Source: Tatumella citrea (GTDB lineage Bacteria; Pseudomonadota; Gammaproteobacteria; Enterobacterales; Enterobacteriaceae). Taken from it: a DNA stretch of 64,000 bases. Numbering within the stretch: position 1 is the first letter of the stretch; every line of letters begins with the position of its first letter. The notes beneath the pieces are model-generated. The model saw only the letters and a list, made by a program, of their open reading frames with translations, made no database searches and was not told where the DNA came from. The position numbers were made by a program, and so were the translations under genes. Shown here piece after piece: positions 27,970-37,799 of the stretch. The DNA lies in assembly GCF_002163585.1 (NCBI RefSeq), contig NZ_CP015579.1, forward strand, positions 1,674,001 to 1,738,000, read 5' to 3'.

Positions 27970-28878
27970 TTACCCTGCCAGTTGCTGCCCGTCCAGTGGT
28001 TCCGGTGGAACTGCTGACAGTGCTTCCAGCTGAGCCTCACCTGCGTCATCCGTGGGCAGATAGACTAGCAGACGGGAGCCGTCACGTGGGGCAGAAAACC
28101 AGTTCATTTGCTGTAAGGTAATTGGCCCCAGTGCCGGATGAATAAATTGCTTGATATGGTTTTCAATACTGCGAATTTCGTAATTCTGATGCCATAAACG
28201 TTGAAAGCAGGCAGACACTGAGAAAAAACGTTCCAGTAATATCTGCCAGCGCGGATCACTGCCATGTTCGGCCATTCCCGCCCGATAGTAAGAAACAAAG
28301 AACGACAACATCTGCTCATCGTCAGCACTAAAGCGACTGCGCCAGCGAGGATCGGTCAGAAACAGATACAGACAGTTTCGATCTTCCGGATCGATATCGT
28401 CCAGCGGCACTCCCATCAACTGGCAGAAACTGTGGTTATAGCCAAGGATATCGAAATTAGGTTTTTGCATCGCCGCGGGATTAGGCATCAGCGAACGTAA
28501 CAGCCGTTGTGAAGCCGGACCTGCCTGCTGACAGCCCGCCTGTGCTGGTGTTTCCGGAACCGGTAAACCTGCCAGGATAAACAGATGCCGGGTTTCTGCC
28601 GGGGTACATTGTAATGCCTCGCTGACTGAGGCCAGTACGTTAGCAGAAGGTTTCATCTCCCGTCCCTGTTCCAGCCAGGTGTACCAGGTCACTCCGACAT
28701 CCGCCAGCATCGCGACTTCCTCACGTCGCAGGCCCGGAGTGCGGCGGCGACCACTGCGCGGCAGACCCAGTCGTTGTGGGTCCAGACTTTCTCTGCGGGT
28801 ACGCAGAAAACTGGCCAGAAGCTGACGGCTGTTTTTGGGCGGAGTTCTTATATCAGACGGAGCAGTAATCAGAGTCAT
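27970..28878 (-). CDS. XRE regulator with MmyB-type ligand domain
   Basis: 302 residues. An N-terminal helix-turn-helix (about 20-95; RTPGLRREEVAMLADVGV, WYTWLEQGRE) is followed by the MmyB-like ligand-binding domain (about 110-290; NILGYNHSF-like start, RNCLYLFLTDPRWRSRF). Such regulators often repress a divergent gene, and here the divergent gene is a DHA2 efflux pump 107 bp away. A perfect 8-bp dyad lies between them. Confidence 0.85.
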   Translation of the reverse strand: MTLITAPSDIRTPPKNSRQLLASFLRTRRESLDPQRLGLPRSGRRRTPGLRREEVAMLADVGVTWYTWLEQGREMKPSANVLASVSEALQCTPAETRHLFILAGLPVPETPAQAGCQQAGPASQRLLRSLMPNPAAMQKPNFDILGYNHSFCQLMGVPLDDIDPEDRNCLYLFLTDPRWRSRFSADDEQMLSFFVSYYRAGMAEHGSDPRWQILLERFFSVSACFQRLWHQNYEIRSIENHIKQFIHPALGPITLQQMNWFSAPRDGSRLLVYLPTDDAGEAQLEALSAVPPEPLDGQQLAG

Positions 28879-28899
28879 AGAGAGTCCTGCATAGTAGTG

Positions 28900-28925
28900 C
28901 CAGTACCAGTATAAGCAGGTACTGG
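28900..28925. promoter_or_regulatory. Candidate operator between MmyB-type regulator and efflux pump
   Basis: CCAGTACC-N10-GGTACTGG, a perfect palindrome with arms one helical turn or so apart, placed in the 107-bp divergent region. A further overlapping GGTACC follows. Likely bound by the neighbouring regulator. Confidence 0.55.
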
Positions 28926-28985
28926 TACCCTGTTAAATAATCATAAATACTACGGTCAGAAAATAAATAAAGCAATGGAGCACCT

Positions 28986-30431
28986 ATGAGCAATTCACCC
29001 GCATCCCCCGGCAGAGCGGGGCTTATTTTACTGCTTACTGCACAAATGTTACCGATGATTGACACATCGATTACTAATGTCGCGCTGGATTCAATTACCC
29101 GTTCACTATCCACCACGGCGACAGACCTGGAACTGATTGTCGCCTTGTACGGGGTGGCATTTGCGGTATGCCTGGCGGTCGGCAGCAAACTGGGTGATAA
29201 CTACGGACGCCGCCGGGTACTTACTACAGGAGTGCTGCTGTTTGGTCTGGCGTCACTGTTTTGTGGCCTGGCCGGCAATGTACATTTGCTGCTGTTGTCA
29301 CGGACCTTGCAGGGAATTGGCGCGGCAATGATACTTCCGCAGATACTGGCAACGCTGCATGTCACCCTGAAAGGTACTGCCCACGCCCGTGCTATCAGTC
29401 TGTACAGTGGCATTGGGGGTATTGCCTTTATCATCGGCCAGGTCGGGGGAGGCTGGCTGGTATCTGCTGATTTTGCCGGACTGGGCTGGCGAAACGCTTT
29501 TTTTATTAATGTGCCGATCTGCCTGGTGGTATTGCTGTTAAGTCATCGCTATATCCCGGAAACACGTAATGAGCATCCATCGCGTATTGACTGGCAGGGC
29601 AGCGGTTTTCTGGCAGTGATCCTTTGCTGTTTACTGTTTCCCCTGGCACTGGGCCCTTCACTGCACTGGCCCTGGCAGATGCAGCTGGCATTGCTGGTGA
29701 CGATACCGCTGGCGTTGTTGATGCGTCAGGGGGCAGTCAGACAGCAACTTCGCGGACAACAACCATTACTGCCTCCCCGGTTACTGAAATTGCCGACGGT
29801 TCGTTTCTCGTTACTGATTGCATTGCTGTTTTTTACCTGCTGGTCAGGCTTTATGTTCTGTATGGCGCTGACATTGCAGGCCGGTGCAGGTCTGGGGCCT
29901 ATGCAGTCGGGAAATAGTTTTATTATCCTGGGGATTTCTTATTTCCTGGCAGCGTTAGTGGCGCCAAAACTGATCCGCCGTCACTCCATTGTCCCGGTAT
30001 TATTAGGAGGCATTGCGGTTCAGGTGATAGCGATTCTGGTGCTGATTGCCACACTGCACTGGTGCGGTAACAACCTGACAGGGCTGGATATTGCCCCCGG
30101 GACACTGTTGATGGGGTGTGGTCAGGCGATAATTGTAAACAGCTTCTATCGTATCGGGATGCGGGAAATCCAGACCAGTGATGCAGGGGCAGGCAGTGCT
30201 ATCCTGAGTACGCTGCAGCAGGCGATGCTGGGTCTGGGCCCGGCAGCTGCCGGGGCCATTTATCTGCACCTGCACCATAACAATCACGGTAATTATGCAC
30301 TGGCAATGTCAGGTTTTCTGGTGGCAGAAATGCTGATGATGTTTTTGCTGGCAGCAGCTACGATGTATAACCGCAAACTGCTGCATGAAACAGAACATGT
30401 ACCTGAGGCCGTGGTGGTACCTGCAGACTGA
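28986..30431 (+). CDS. MFS drug transporter, DHA2 (14-TMS) family
   Basis: 481 residues, about fourteen membrane segments. The DHA2 motifs are MIDTSITNVALDSI (motif D1 region, residues 20-33) and GSKLGDNYGRRRVL (motif A, near 65-78), plus LSRTLQGIGAAMILPQ (motif B, Arg). Proton-driven efflux of toxic compounds or antibiotics is the family role. Divergent from its probable regulator, followed by a LysR gene in the same direction after a hairpin. Confidence 0.88.
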   Translation: MSNSPASPGRAGLILLLTAQMLPMIDTSITNVALDSITRSLSTTATDLELIVALYGVAFAVCLAVGSKLGDNYGRRRVLTTGVLLFGLASLFCGLAGNVHLLLLSRTLQGIGAAMILPQILATLHVTLKGTAHARAISLYSGIGGIAFIIGQVGGGWLVSADFAGLGWRNAFFINVPICLVVLLLSHRYIPETRNEHPSRIDWQGSGFLAVILCCLLFPLALGPSLHWPWQMQLALLVTIPLALLMRQGAVRQQLRGQQPLLPPRLLKLPTVRFSLLIALLFFTCWSGFMFCMALTLQAGAGLGPMQSGNSFIILGISYFLAALVAPKLIRRHSIVPVLLGGIAVQVIAILVLIATLHWCGNNLTGLDIAPGTLLMGCGQAIIVNSFYRIGMREIQTSDAGAGSAILSTLQQAMLGLGPAAAGAIYLHLHHNNHGNYALAMSGFLVAEMLMMFLLAAATMYNRKLLHETEHVPEAVVVPAD

Positions 30432-30436
30432 CCTGA

Positions 30437-31396
<960 letters not shown>

Positions 31397-31442
31397 ACGG
31401 CAGATCATAATAGCGATTCAGAAACATATTTACAGGCTATAA

Positions 31443-31462
31443 CCGCTCCCTGAATGGAGCGG
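31443..31462. terminator. Short hairpin between convergent LysR genes
   Basis: 7-bp stem CCGCTCC / GGAGCGG with loop CTGAAT, between the two convergent stops. Confidence 0.45.
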
Positions 31463-31475
31463 GTGTAACCTGCAA

Positions 31476-32408
31476 TCAGCTTGTCTGCAGAGCTTTCTCT
31501 CTGACCCATTGCTGTAACAATTGTGCATCGCTGCTGAGCTCAGTATCTTCTCTGGTGCACAGATAATAATCACGACCATCATCTATGGGTAAATCGAATA
31601 TTTTGACCAGTACTCCCTGTTCCAGCAGATGACTAATCATAGGTTCACGCATTAAGGCACAACCCATTCCCGCCTGTACTGCCGCCAAAGTCAGTAAACC
31701 ATCCTCAAATAGCGGGCCACCATGACGGATGAACTTCACTCCCTGAAGAGTAAACCACCGGGCCCAGGTATCGCGCTCTTCGTCATGCAGTAACGGCATC
31801 TGTGCAAGACGTTGTGGGCTGTCGATGTCTCCGTGTAAATGAAGAAATTGTTTACTGCAAACAGGAATCATTTTTCCGGAAATTAACTTTTCGGCCTGAT
31901 AGCCCTTCCAGTGACCGCTGCCAAAACGAATAGACATATCTGAAGCATCACTGAGGTAGTTACGATGATTTGCATAGACCACATTAATTTCAGTACCGGC
32001 ACATCGCGCCATAAAGCCCGGTAAACGTGGAATAAACCAACCCATACCAAATAAAGGGATGAGGCTGATAGTCACCTGGCGATGCCGGCCCTGTTCTGAT
32101 ATGGATTCTGTGGCCTGACGCAGCACCGAGAAGGCCGAGCGGATTGAACGATAATATTCACGACCTTCGGTACTTAAGATGAGCCTGCGACCCTGACGAG
32201 CTGTCAGAGGTTTGCTGAGATAATTTTCCAGAACTTTTAGCTGATGGCTGACGGCTGACGGAGAAATTTGTAATTCTCTGGCGGCCACATTAATGCCGCC
32301 GAGCCGGGCAATGGCTTCAAATACTCTGACCGCCCGCAAAGGTGGATCGTGGGGCATCGCGGTGGTGGGCTCAGAGTCACTCAATGCTGATTGTTCTGTT
32401 TTTTTCAT
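31476..32408 (-). CDS. GcvA-type LysR regulator, divergent from the ATC/LIV operon
   Basis: 310 residues with an N-terminal extension before PPLRAVRVFEAIARLGG, the GcvA-type start; then REL-QISPSAVSHQLKVLE, the helix-turn-helix. The effector domain has VTISLIPLFGMGWFIPRLP. It is divergent from the seven-gene importer/amidohydrolase operon, 166 bp away, so it is the likely activator of that operon, responding to the substrate or to cysteine status (inference). Confidence 0.85.
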   Translation of the reverse strand: MKKTEQSALSDSEPTTAMPHDPPLRAVRVFEAIARLGGINVAARELQISPSAVSHQLKVLENYLSKPLTARQGRRLILSTEGREYYRSIRSAFSVLRQATESISEQGRHRQVTISLIPLFGMGWFIPRLPGFMARCAGTEINVVYANHRNYLSDASDMSIRFGSGHWKGYQAEKLISGKMIPVCSKQFLHLHGDIDSPQRLAQMPLLHDEERDTWARWFTLQGVKFIRHGGPLFEDGLLTLAAVQAGMGCALMREPMISHLLEQGVLVKIFDLPIDDGRDYYLCTREDTELSSDAQLLQQWVREKALQTS

Positions 32409-32574
32409 ATGATTATTTATTTTTTACCGGGAAATTAAATAACATTTTTAAAAAAGTAATAAATACAATGACTTGCTTGGATTCTATTTTCTAATAAGAA
32501 ATAATATATCCGTATTTCACAATTAATTTCAATTAAACGATGTTATGCCCATGACGAGTCCCCCGGAATGAGCA

Positions 32575-33525
32575 ATGAGCACTTTTCTTCAGCAAATAAT
32601 AAATGGCCTGATATCTGGCAGTATCTACGGACTGATCGCCCTTGGCTACAGCATGGTCTACGGAATACTCAGGATCATCAATTTCGCCCATGGCGATATT
32701 TTAATGGTGGGCACCCTGAGCGCTTATTCAGTTCTTCAGTTTCTGAGTCTGCATTTCCCTACAATGAATCCTTTGCTTATGTTGGTTATTGCGTTGCTGT
32801 CAGCGATGGCTGTCTGCATGCTGCTGGCTATTTCAGTTGAGCGATTTGCATATCGCCGCCTGCGTCATTCTTCCCGGCTGGCTCCGCTAATCAGTGGTAT
32901 CGGTATCTCGGTAGTGTTGGAGACGTTGGCGATGATCATCTGGAACCGTGACCCTAAAATGTTCCCGCAGATCTTGTCTATGGACCCGATAGCTCTGACT
33001 GTCGGCAGCGCCACTCAGGCACCGGTAATTATCACTGAAACCGGCATTGTTACCCTGGTAGTCGCACTGATGGCTATGGGCGGGTTGTGGCTGTTAGTCG
33101 AAACGACGCGACTTGGGCGTGGAATGCGCGCCGTCTCAGAAAATCCGTCAGTGGCGCAATTGATGGGGGTCAATACTGACACCATTATCCGCCGTACGTT
33201 TGCCATTGGCGGAGCCTTTGCTGCTCTGGCCGGAGTGATGATGGCCAGTAATTTCGGGAGTGCAGATTTTTCTATGGGTTTTGTTCCCGGAATCAAAGCT
33301 TTTACTGCCGCAGTGCTTGGCGGGATCGGAAATATTCGTGGGGCAATGCTAGGTGGATTGCTGCTTGGACTGATTGAGTCACTGGGTTCCGGATATCTTT
33401 CTGATCTGACAGACGGTGTTATTGGCAGCAATTACCAGGATATTTTTTCCTTTCTGGTACTGATTACTGTGCTGGTATTTCGTCCTTCTGGCTTGTTGGG
33501 TGAGCGTGTTGCTCATCGCGCCTGA
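32575..33525 (+). CDS. LIV-type ABC transporter permease, LivH-like
   Basis: 316 residues with about eight membrane segments. Signature blocks are NGLISGSIYGLIALGYSMVYG near the start (residues 9-29), RIINFAHGD, and the coupling-helix region GRGMRAVSENPSVAQLMGV. It forms the channel with the LivM-like protein. First gene of the operon; the ATG at 32575 has only a weak ribosome site. Ten bases separate it from the next gene. Confidence 0.9.
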   Translation: MSTFLQQIINGLISGSIYGLIALGYSMVYGILRIINFAHGDILMVGTLSAYSVLQFLSLHFPTMNPLLMLVIALLSAMAVCMLLAISVERFAYRRLRHSSRLAPLISGIGISVVLETLAMIIWNRDPKMFPQILSMDPIALTVGSATQAPVIITETGIVTLVVALMAMGGLWLLVETTRLGRGMRAVSENPSVAQLMGVNTDTIIRRTFAIGGAFAALAGVMMASNFGSADFSMGFVPGIKAFTAAVLGGIGNIRGAMLGGLLLGLIESLGSGYLSDLTDGVIGSNYQDIFSFLVLITVLVFRPSGLLGERVAHRA

Positions 33526-33534
33526 GGAGAAACA

Positions 33535-34626
33535 ATGAAACTGTTTAATCTGAAATACCATAAGACAGTACGTTTGGTGGTGCTGTTGTCCGGCATGGTG
33601 ATTGTACCCTGGCTGATTGCGCTGCCTGGTGGTAATTACTGGCTAAGGGTTCTGGATAACACCCTGCTTTATATCATGCTGGCATTGGGGCTGAATATTG
33701 TTGTTGGCTTTACCGGATTACTGGATATGGGGTTTATTGCGTTTTACGCCGTGGGCGCCTATCTGACTGCATTGCTGGCATCTCCCCAGTTGCTGACAGT
33801 GTTTCCGGCACTGATGGCCTTGTTCCCTCACGGGATGCATACCTCATTTTTAGTTCTGATCCCATTGGCTGCCGCGGTTGCCGCAGTTTGTGGCATTTTG
33901 CTGGGTGCACCGACGCTGCGGTTAAGAGGGGATTATCTGGCGATAGTGACTCTGGGGTTTGGTGAAATTATCCGCATCCTGATGCGTAATATGGACAGGC
34001 CAGTCAATATTACCAACGGCGCCAAAGGTATCAGTAATATCGATAGTTTTGGAGTGGGTGATGTTCGCTTCACTGGATTTTTCCACCTGGCAGGTCATCG
34101 TCTGACAAGTCTCTACCTCTGGTACTACCTGCTGGCAGCCTTGATTGTCTGCATCATTTTTATCTGTGTCAGATTACGTTCTTCGAGAGTAGGTCGTGCC
34201 TGGCATGCCATCCGTGAAGACGAAGACGTTGCACGAGCGATGGGGATCAATACCCGTAACTTTAAACTACTGGCTTTTGCCATGGGAGCTTCCTTTGGTG
34301 GCGTTGCCGGGGTGATGTTTGCGTCATTTCAGGGATTTGTATCGCCGGAATCTTTCTCACTTCAGGAATCGATCAGTGTGCTGGCAATGGTTGTACTGGG
34401 AGGTATTGGGCATGTGCCAGGAGTCATTCTGGGTGCCGTGCTGCTGTCGGTATTACCGGAAATCTTACGCAGTGTCGCTGTTCCTTTGCAGCAAGCTCTT
34501 TTTGGCTCGGTAGTGATCGATCCGGAAGTGTTACGTCAGTTGTTTTACGGGCTGGCATTGTTGCTGGTCATGATTTTCAGACCTCATGGTTTATGGCCTG
34601 CCGGCAACACAAGGAGCGTGAAATGA
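33535..34626 (+). CDS. LIV-type ABC transporter permease, LivM-like
   Basis: 363 residues. Shows ALGLNIVVGFTGLLDMGFIAFYAVGAY (residues 45-71; key FTGLLDMG), LRGDYLAIVTLGFGEI, and the coupling region GRAWHAIREDEDVARAMGIN. GAGGAGAAACAATG supplies a ribosome site. Its stop overlaps the LivG-like start (ATGA). Confidence 0.9.
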   Translation: MKLFNLKYHKTVRLVVLLSGMVIVPWLIALPGGNYWLRVLDNTLLYIMLALGLNIVVGFTGLLDMGFIAFYAVGAYLTALLASPQLLTVFPALMALFPHGMHTSFLVLIPLAAAVAAVCGILLGAPTLRLRGDYLAIVTLGFGEIIRILMRNMDRPVNITNGAKGISNIDSFGVGDVRFTGFFHLAGHRLTSLYLWYYLLAALIVCIIFICVRLRSSRVGRAWHAIREDEDVARAMGINTRNFKLLAFAMGASFGGVAGVMFASFQGFVSPESFSLQESISVLAMVVLGGIGHVPGVILGAVLLSVLPEILRSVAVPLQQALFGSVVIDPEVLRQLFYGLALLLVMIFRPHGLWPAGNTRSVK

Positions 34627-35390
34627 CGTTGTTATCTGTATCACATCTGTCTAAACAGTTTGGCGGTATCCAGGCTGTCGATGATGTCAGTCTGACCATC
34701 AATCGTGGCGAAATTTACGGACTTATCGGCCCTAACGGAGCAGGAAAAACCACCTGCTTTAACCTGATTACCGGACTAATACCTGCAGATAAGGGCCAGT
34801 TTATTCTCAATGACCAGCCCTGGTCGCCCCATGCCATTGAAAAGGTAACCCTGGCGGGTATTGCCAGAACTTTTCAGAACCTGCGTCTGTTTAATGAAAT
34901 GACTGTGCTGGAGAACGTAATGATTGGCCGGCATGTCCGTACCCGCAATGGTGTGTGGGCCGCATTGATCAGGCACCGGCGTTCCCGACAGGAAGAACAG
35001 GAAACACTCCGCCAGGCAAGATACTGGCTGGAATACACCGATATTGCACGGTTTGCTGATTATCGCGCCTGCGACCTGGCTTATGGCCATCAGCGGCGGC
35101 TGGAAATAGCCCGGGCACTGGCGACGGAGCCCCTGTTGCTGGCACTGGATGAGCCAGCCGCGGGGATGAATGCAGCGGAGAAACTCGCTTTGTCTGAATT
35201 ATTAAGAAAAATCAGAGACGACGGTAAAACACTGCTGATTATTGAACATGATGTGAAATTAATTATGAGCCTGTGTGACCGAATGTCGGTTCTCGACTAT
35301 GGAAAAGTTATTGCAACGGGAACCCCGGAAACGATACGCCAGCATGCCGGGGTGATCCGCGCTTATCTCGGAGGGGATGATCATGCCTGA
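34623..35390 (+). CDS. LIV-type ABC transporter ATPase, LivG-like
   Basis: 255 residues. Walker A GPNGAGKTT near residue 38; ARTFQNLRLF Q-loop; signature LAYGHQRRLEIARA; Walker B LLALDEPAAGMN; switch His in IIEHDVKLIM. The ATG at 34623 follows AAGGAG and overlaps the livM-like stop; upstream in-frame starts lie inside livM. Confidence 0.92.
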   Translation: MTLLSVSHLSKQFGGIQAVDDVSLTINRGEIYGLIGPNGAGKTTCFNLITGLIPADKGQFILNDQPWSPHAIEKVTLAGIARTFQNLRLFNEMTVLENVMIGRHVRTRNGVWAALIRHRRSRQEEQETLRQARYWLEYTDIARFADYRACDLAYGHQRRLEIARALATEPLLLALDEPAAGMNAAEKLALSELLRKIRDDGKTLLIIEHDVKLIMSLCDRMSVLDYGKVIATGTPETIRQHAGVIRAYLGGDDHA

Positions 35391-36141
35391 GTATCTGCTG
35401 GAAGTAGAAAATCTGGAGGTTTCTTATGGAGGCATTAAGGCTGTCAGGGGTGTGAGTTTTCGGCTGGAGCCCGGTCAGCAGGGCACACTGATTGGCGCTA
35501 ACGGCGCCGGTAAAAGCTCAACAGTGCGTGCGATAACCGGGCAGCAAAAGTTCACAGGTGATATCCGCTGGAGCGGAGAGTCGCTGATTCATTGTCGGCC
35601 AGAGGTATTACTGAAAAAAGGTATCGTCATGGTGCCTGAAGGCCGGGGAATATTCAGCCATATGACCGTACTGGAAAATCTGCAAATGGGTGCATGGCTG
35701 CGTAAAGACCACGCCAGAGTCAGGCAAGAGACTGAGGCCATATTTGCGCGTTATCCACGGCTTTTACAACGTAAAAATCAGCTGGCCGGTTGGTTATCCG
35801 GTGGTGAGCAACAGCTTCTGGCACTGAGCAGGGCGATGTTAAGTCAGCCGAAACTGTTAATCCTCGATGAGCCATCAATGGGGCTGGCTCCCCTGATGGT
35901 AAAAGATATTTTTCGGACCATTGCAGGATTACGTGATTCAGGAATCAGTGTCCTGCTTATTGAACAAAATGCCCGTCTGGCGCTGGAAGTGACTGATCAA
36001 GCCTGGGTCATGGACAGTGGGAATATAGCCCTGCAGGGCAAATCCAGTGAATTACTAAAAAGTGAAATCGTACAACAAATATATCTGGGCGAGATGCCTG
36101 TGGATGAGTCAACACAAGGGGAAATTTATGAAGCAAGGTAA
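35383..36141 (+). CDS. LIV-type ABC transporter ATPase, LivF-like
   Basis: 252 residues. Walker A GANGAGKSS, MVPEGRGIFSHMTVLENL, signature LSGGEQQLLALSRA, Walker B LILDEPSMGLAP, switch LLIEQNA. Start 35383 rather than 35377, because GAGGGG abuts the first ATG and is properly spaced (6 nt) for the second. It overlaps its neighbours by 8 bp upstream and 14 bp downstream. Confidence 0.92.
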   Translation: MPEYLLEVENLEVSYGGIKAVRGVSFRLEPGQQGTLIGANGAGKSSTVRAITGQQKFTGDIRWSGESLIHCRPEVLLKKGIVMVPEGRGIFSHMTVLENLQMGAWLRKDHARVRQETEAIFARYPRLLQRKNQLAGWLSGGEQQLLALSRAMLSQPKLLILDEPSMGLAPLMVKDIFRTIAGLRDSGISVLLIEQNARLALEVTDQAWVMDSGNIALQGKSSELLKSEIVQQIYLGEMPVDESTQGEIYEAR

Positions 36142-37285
36142 TGTTGCGGTTCTGGTTCGCCGGATTCTGGGAGCTGGGGTATTGTCATTGGTTGTCAGTA
36201 ACGCTATGGCCGATCAGAGTGTATTAATCGGGCTGGCAGGCCCGTTGACCGGTCCTTCCGCGCGAATCGGTAAAGACCTGGAGAATGGCGCTCAGCTAGC
36301 CATTGATGATGTTAACAAAACACATCCGGTCATCGATGGCAAAGCTGTGACTTTTAAGTTGCTGTCAGAGGATGATCAGTCTGATCCTAAAGTCGCTGTT
36401 ACTGTGGCGCAACGTTTAGTGGATAGCGGGGTTGCGGGTGTTGTCGGTCACTGGAATACCGGGACCAGCATTCCGGCAGCACGGATTTATCATGATGCGG
36501 GTATTGCTCAGGTCGCACCAGTGGCTACCGGGCATGCTTATACCGAGCAAGGGTTTGATACCAGTTTTCGGGTTATGGGGCATGACGATGATGGTGGTAA
36601 TTATGCAGCGTTGTATGCGGTGAAAAATTTGCAGGCAAAAAGGATTGCCGTACTGGATGACGGAACTGCCTTCGGCCAGGGACTGGCTGATGCATTTATT
36701 AAATCACTGAAGGCACAGGGAGTGACTATTGTTGACCGGGAATACATTGACGATAAAACACTGGATTTTAGCCCTGTACTGACCGCTATCCGGAGTAAAA
36801 ATGCTGATCTGATCTTTTTTGGCGGAGTGGATAGTCAGGCGGCCTTGTTGGCGCGGCGAATTAAACAGCTGGATATTAAAGCAACACTGATGGGGGCGGG
36901 TGGATTTGTCAGTCAGACTTTCCTTACGCTGGCACAGAAACAAGGGGATGGGGTTGTGGCTCTCGAACCCGGACTGCCACTGGATAAAATGCCTGGTGGA
37001 AAAGCTTTTGACCAGCAGTACCGTGCCCGGTATCACCATCCGATAGAACTCCATGCCCCATTTTCATACGACGCGACGCGGGTATTGATCGATGCCATGG
37101 AAAAAGCCAACTCGGTGGATCCGGACAAATATTTGCCAGTCTTACACCATATTGATTATCAGGGAGTCACCGGTGAAATTAGTTTCGATGCACAAGGTAA
37201 CCTGAAAAATCCTTCATTCACTGTCTACAAAGATATTAATAATCAGTGGGTACCTGTGGATGTGGTTGGCGGAAAGAAATCCTGA
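36128..37285 (+). CDS. LIV-type ABC transporter periplasmic binding protein
   Basis: 385 residues. A signal peptide (basic start, hydrophobic core, AMA-DQ cleavage near residue 29) precedes the LivJ/LivK fold: IGLAGPLTGPSARIGKDLENGAQLAIDD (key GPLTG near 38), VGHWNTGTSIPAA, and IAVLDDGTAFGQGLAD. It resembles branched-chain amino-acid binding proteins, but the linked enzymes suggest the ligand is 2-aminothiazoline-4-carboxylate or an N-carbamoyl amino acid. Start ATG 36128 follows AAGGGGAAATTT. It is unusual for the binding protein to be last of the five transport genes. Confidence 0.88.
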   Translation: MKQGNVAVLVRRILGAGVLSLVVSNAMADQSVLIGLAGPLTGPSARIGKDLENGAQLAIDDVNKTHPVIDGKAVTFKLLSEDDQSDPKVAVTVAQRLVDSGVAGVVGHWNTGTSIPAARIYHDAGIAQVAPVATGHAYTEQGFDTSFRVMGHDDDGGNYAALYAVKNLQAKRIAVLDDGTAFGQGLADAFIKSLKAQGVTIVDREYIDDKTLDFSPVLTAIRSKNADLIFFGGVDSQAALLARRIKQLDIKATLMGAGGFVSQTFLTLAQKQGDGVVALEPGLPLDKMPGGKAFDQQYRARYHHPIELHAPFSYDATRVLIDAMEKANSVDPDKYLPVLHHIDYQGVTGEISFDAQGNLKNPSFTVYKDINNQWVPVDVVGGKKS

Positions 37286-37307
37286 GAACAAACGGGAGAG
37301 CAATGTT

Positions 37308-37799
37308 ATGAGCTGTCAAAAACAAGAGTTAGGGATCCTGGCCCGTCGAAAAATAGAGGCGGAAATCATTAAACCGGTCTACGACATACTCAAAAGAGAG
37401 CTGGGGAGTGAGCTGGCTAAAAAGTATATCGGAGAAGCCATTGAACAGGCCGCAGTTCAGGCTGGTGCTGAATTTGCCGCAGGCGAAGCCGGGGAAGCTG
37501 ATCTGCGGAGTTTTGTTAATCTGCAATATTTATGGGAAAAGGACAACGCGCTGGAAGTCAGGGTTATTGAGAATGATGACCAAAAATATTATTACGATGT
37601 GACACGTTGTCGCTATGCCGAAATGTATCAGGAGATGGGGCTTGGAGAGATAGGCCACTTGTTATCCTGTGCACGTGATGAAAAATTCATTGTCGGATAT
37701 GCACCGGATGTCGAATTAACCCGAACGACCACCATCATGTCAGGTGCTGCCTGTTGTGATTTTCGCTATCAGGTCAGGACCGATAAGGGGACGGTGTGA
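37308..37799 (+). CDS. atcB: L-2-amino-thiazoline-4-carboxylate (ATC) hydrolase family protein
   Basis: 163 residues matching the ATC hydrolase family (PF14196) in layout: an N-terminal helical half, then VTRCRYAEMYQEMGLGEIGHLLSCARDEKF (key C and R near residues 102-104 and the C of LLSC) and the closing motif SGAACCDFRYQ. The Pseudomonas enzyme opens the ATC ring to N-carbamoyl-L-cysteine. The family is broad, so the substrate relies on context: the next gene encodes an N-carbamoyl-amino-acid amidohydrolase overlapping by four bases. GGGAGAG precedes the ATG. Confidence 0.75.
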   Translation: MSCQKQELGILARRKIEAEIIKPVYDILKRELGSELAKKYIGEAIEQAAVQAGAEFAAGEAGEADLRSFVNLQYLWEKDNALEVRVIENDDQKYYYDVTRCRYAEMYQEMGLGEIGHLLSCARDEKFIVGYAPDVELTRTTTIMSGAACCDFRYQVRTDKGTV

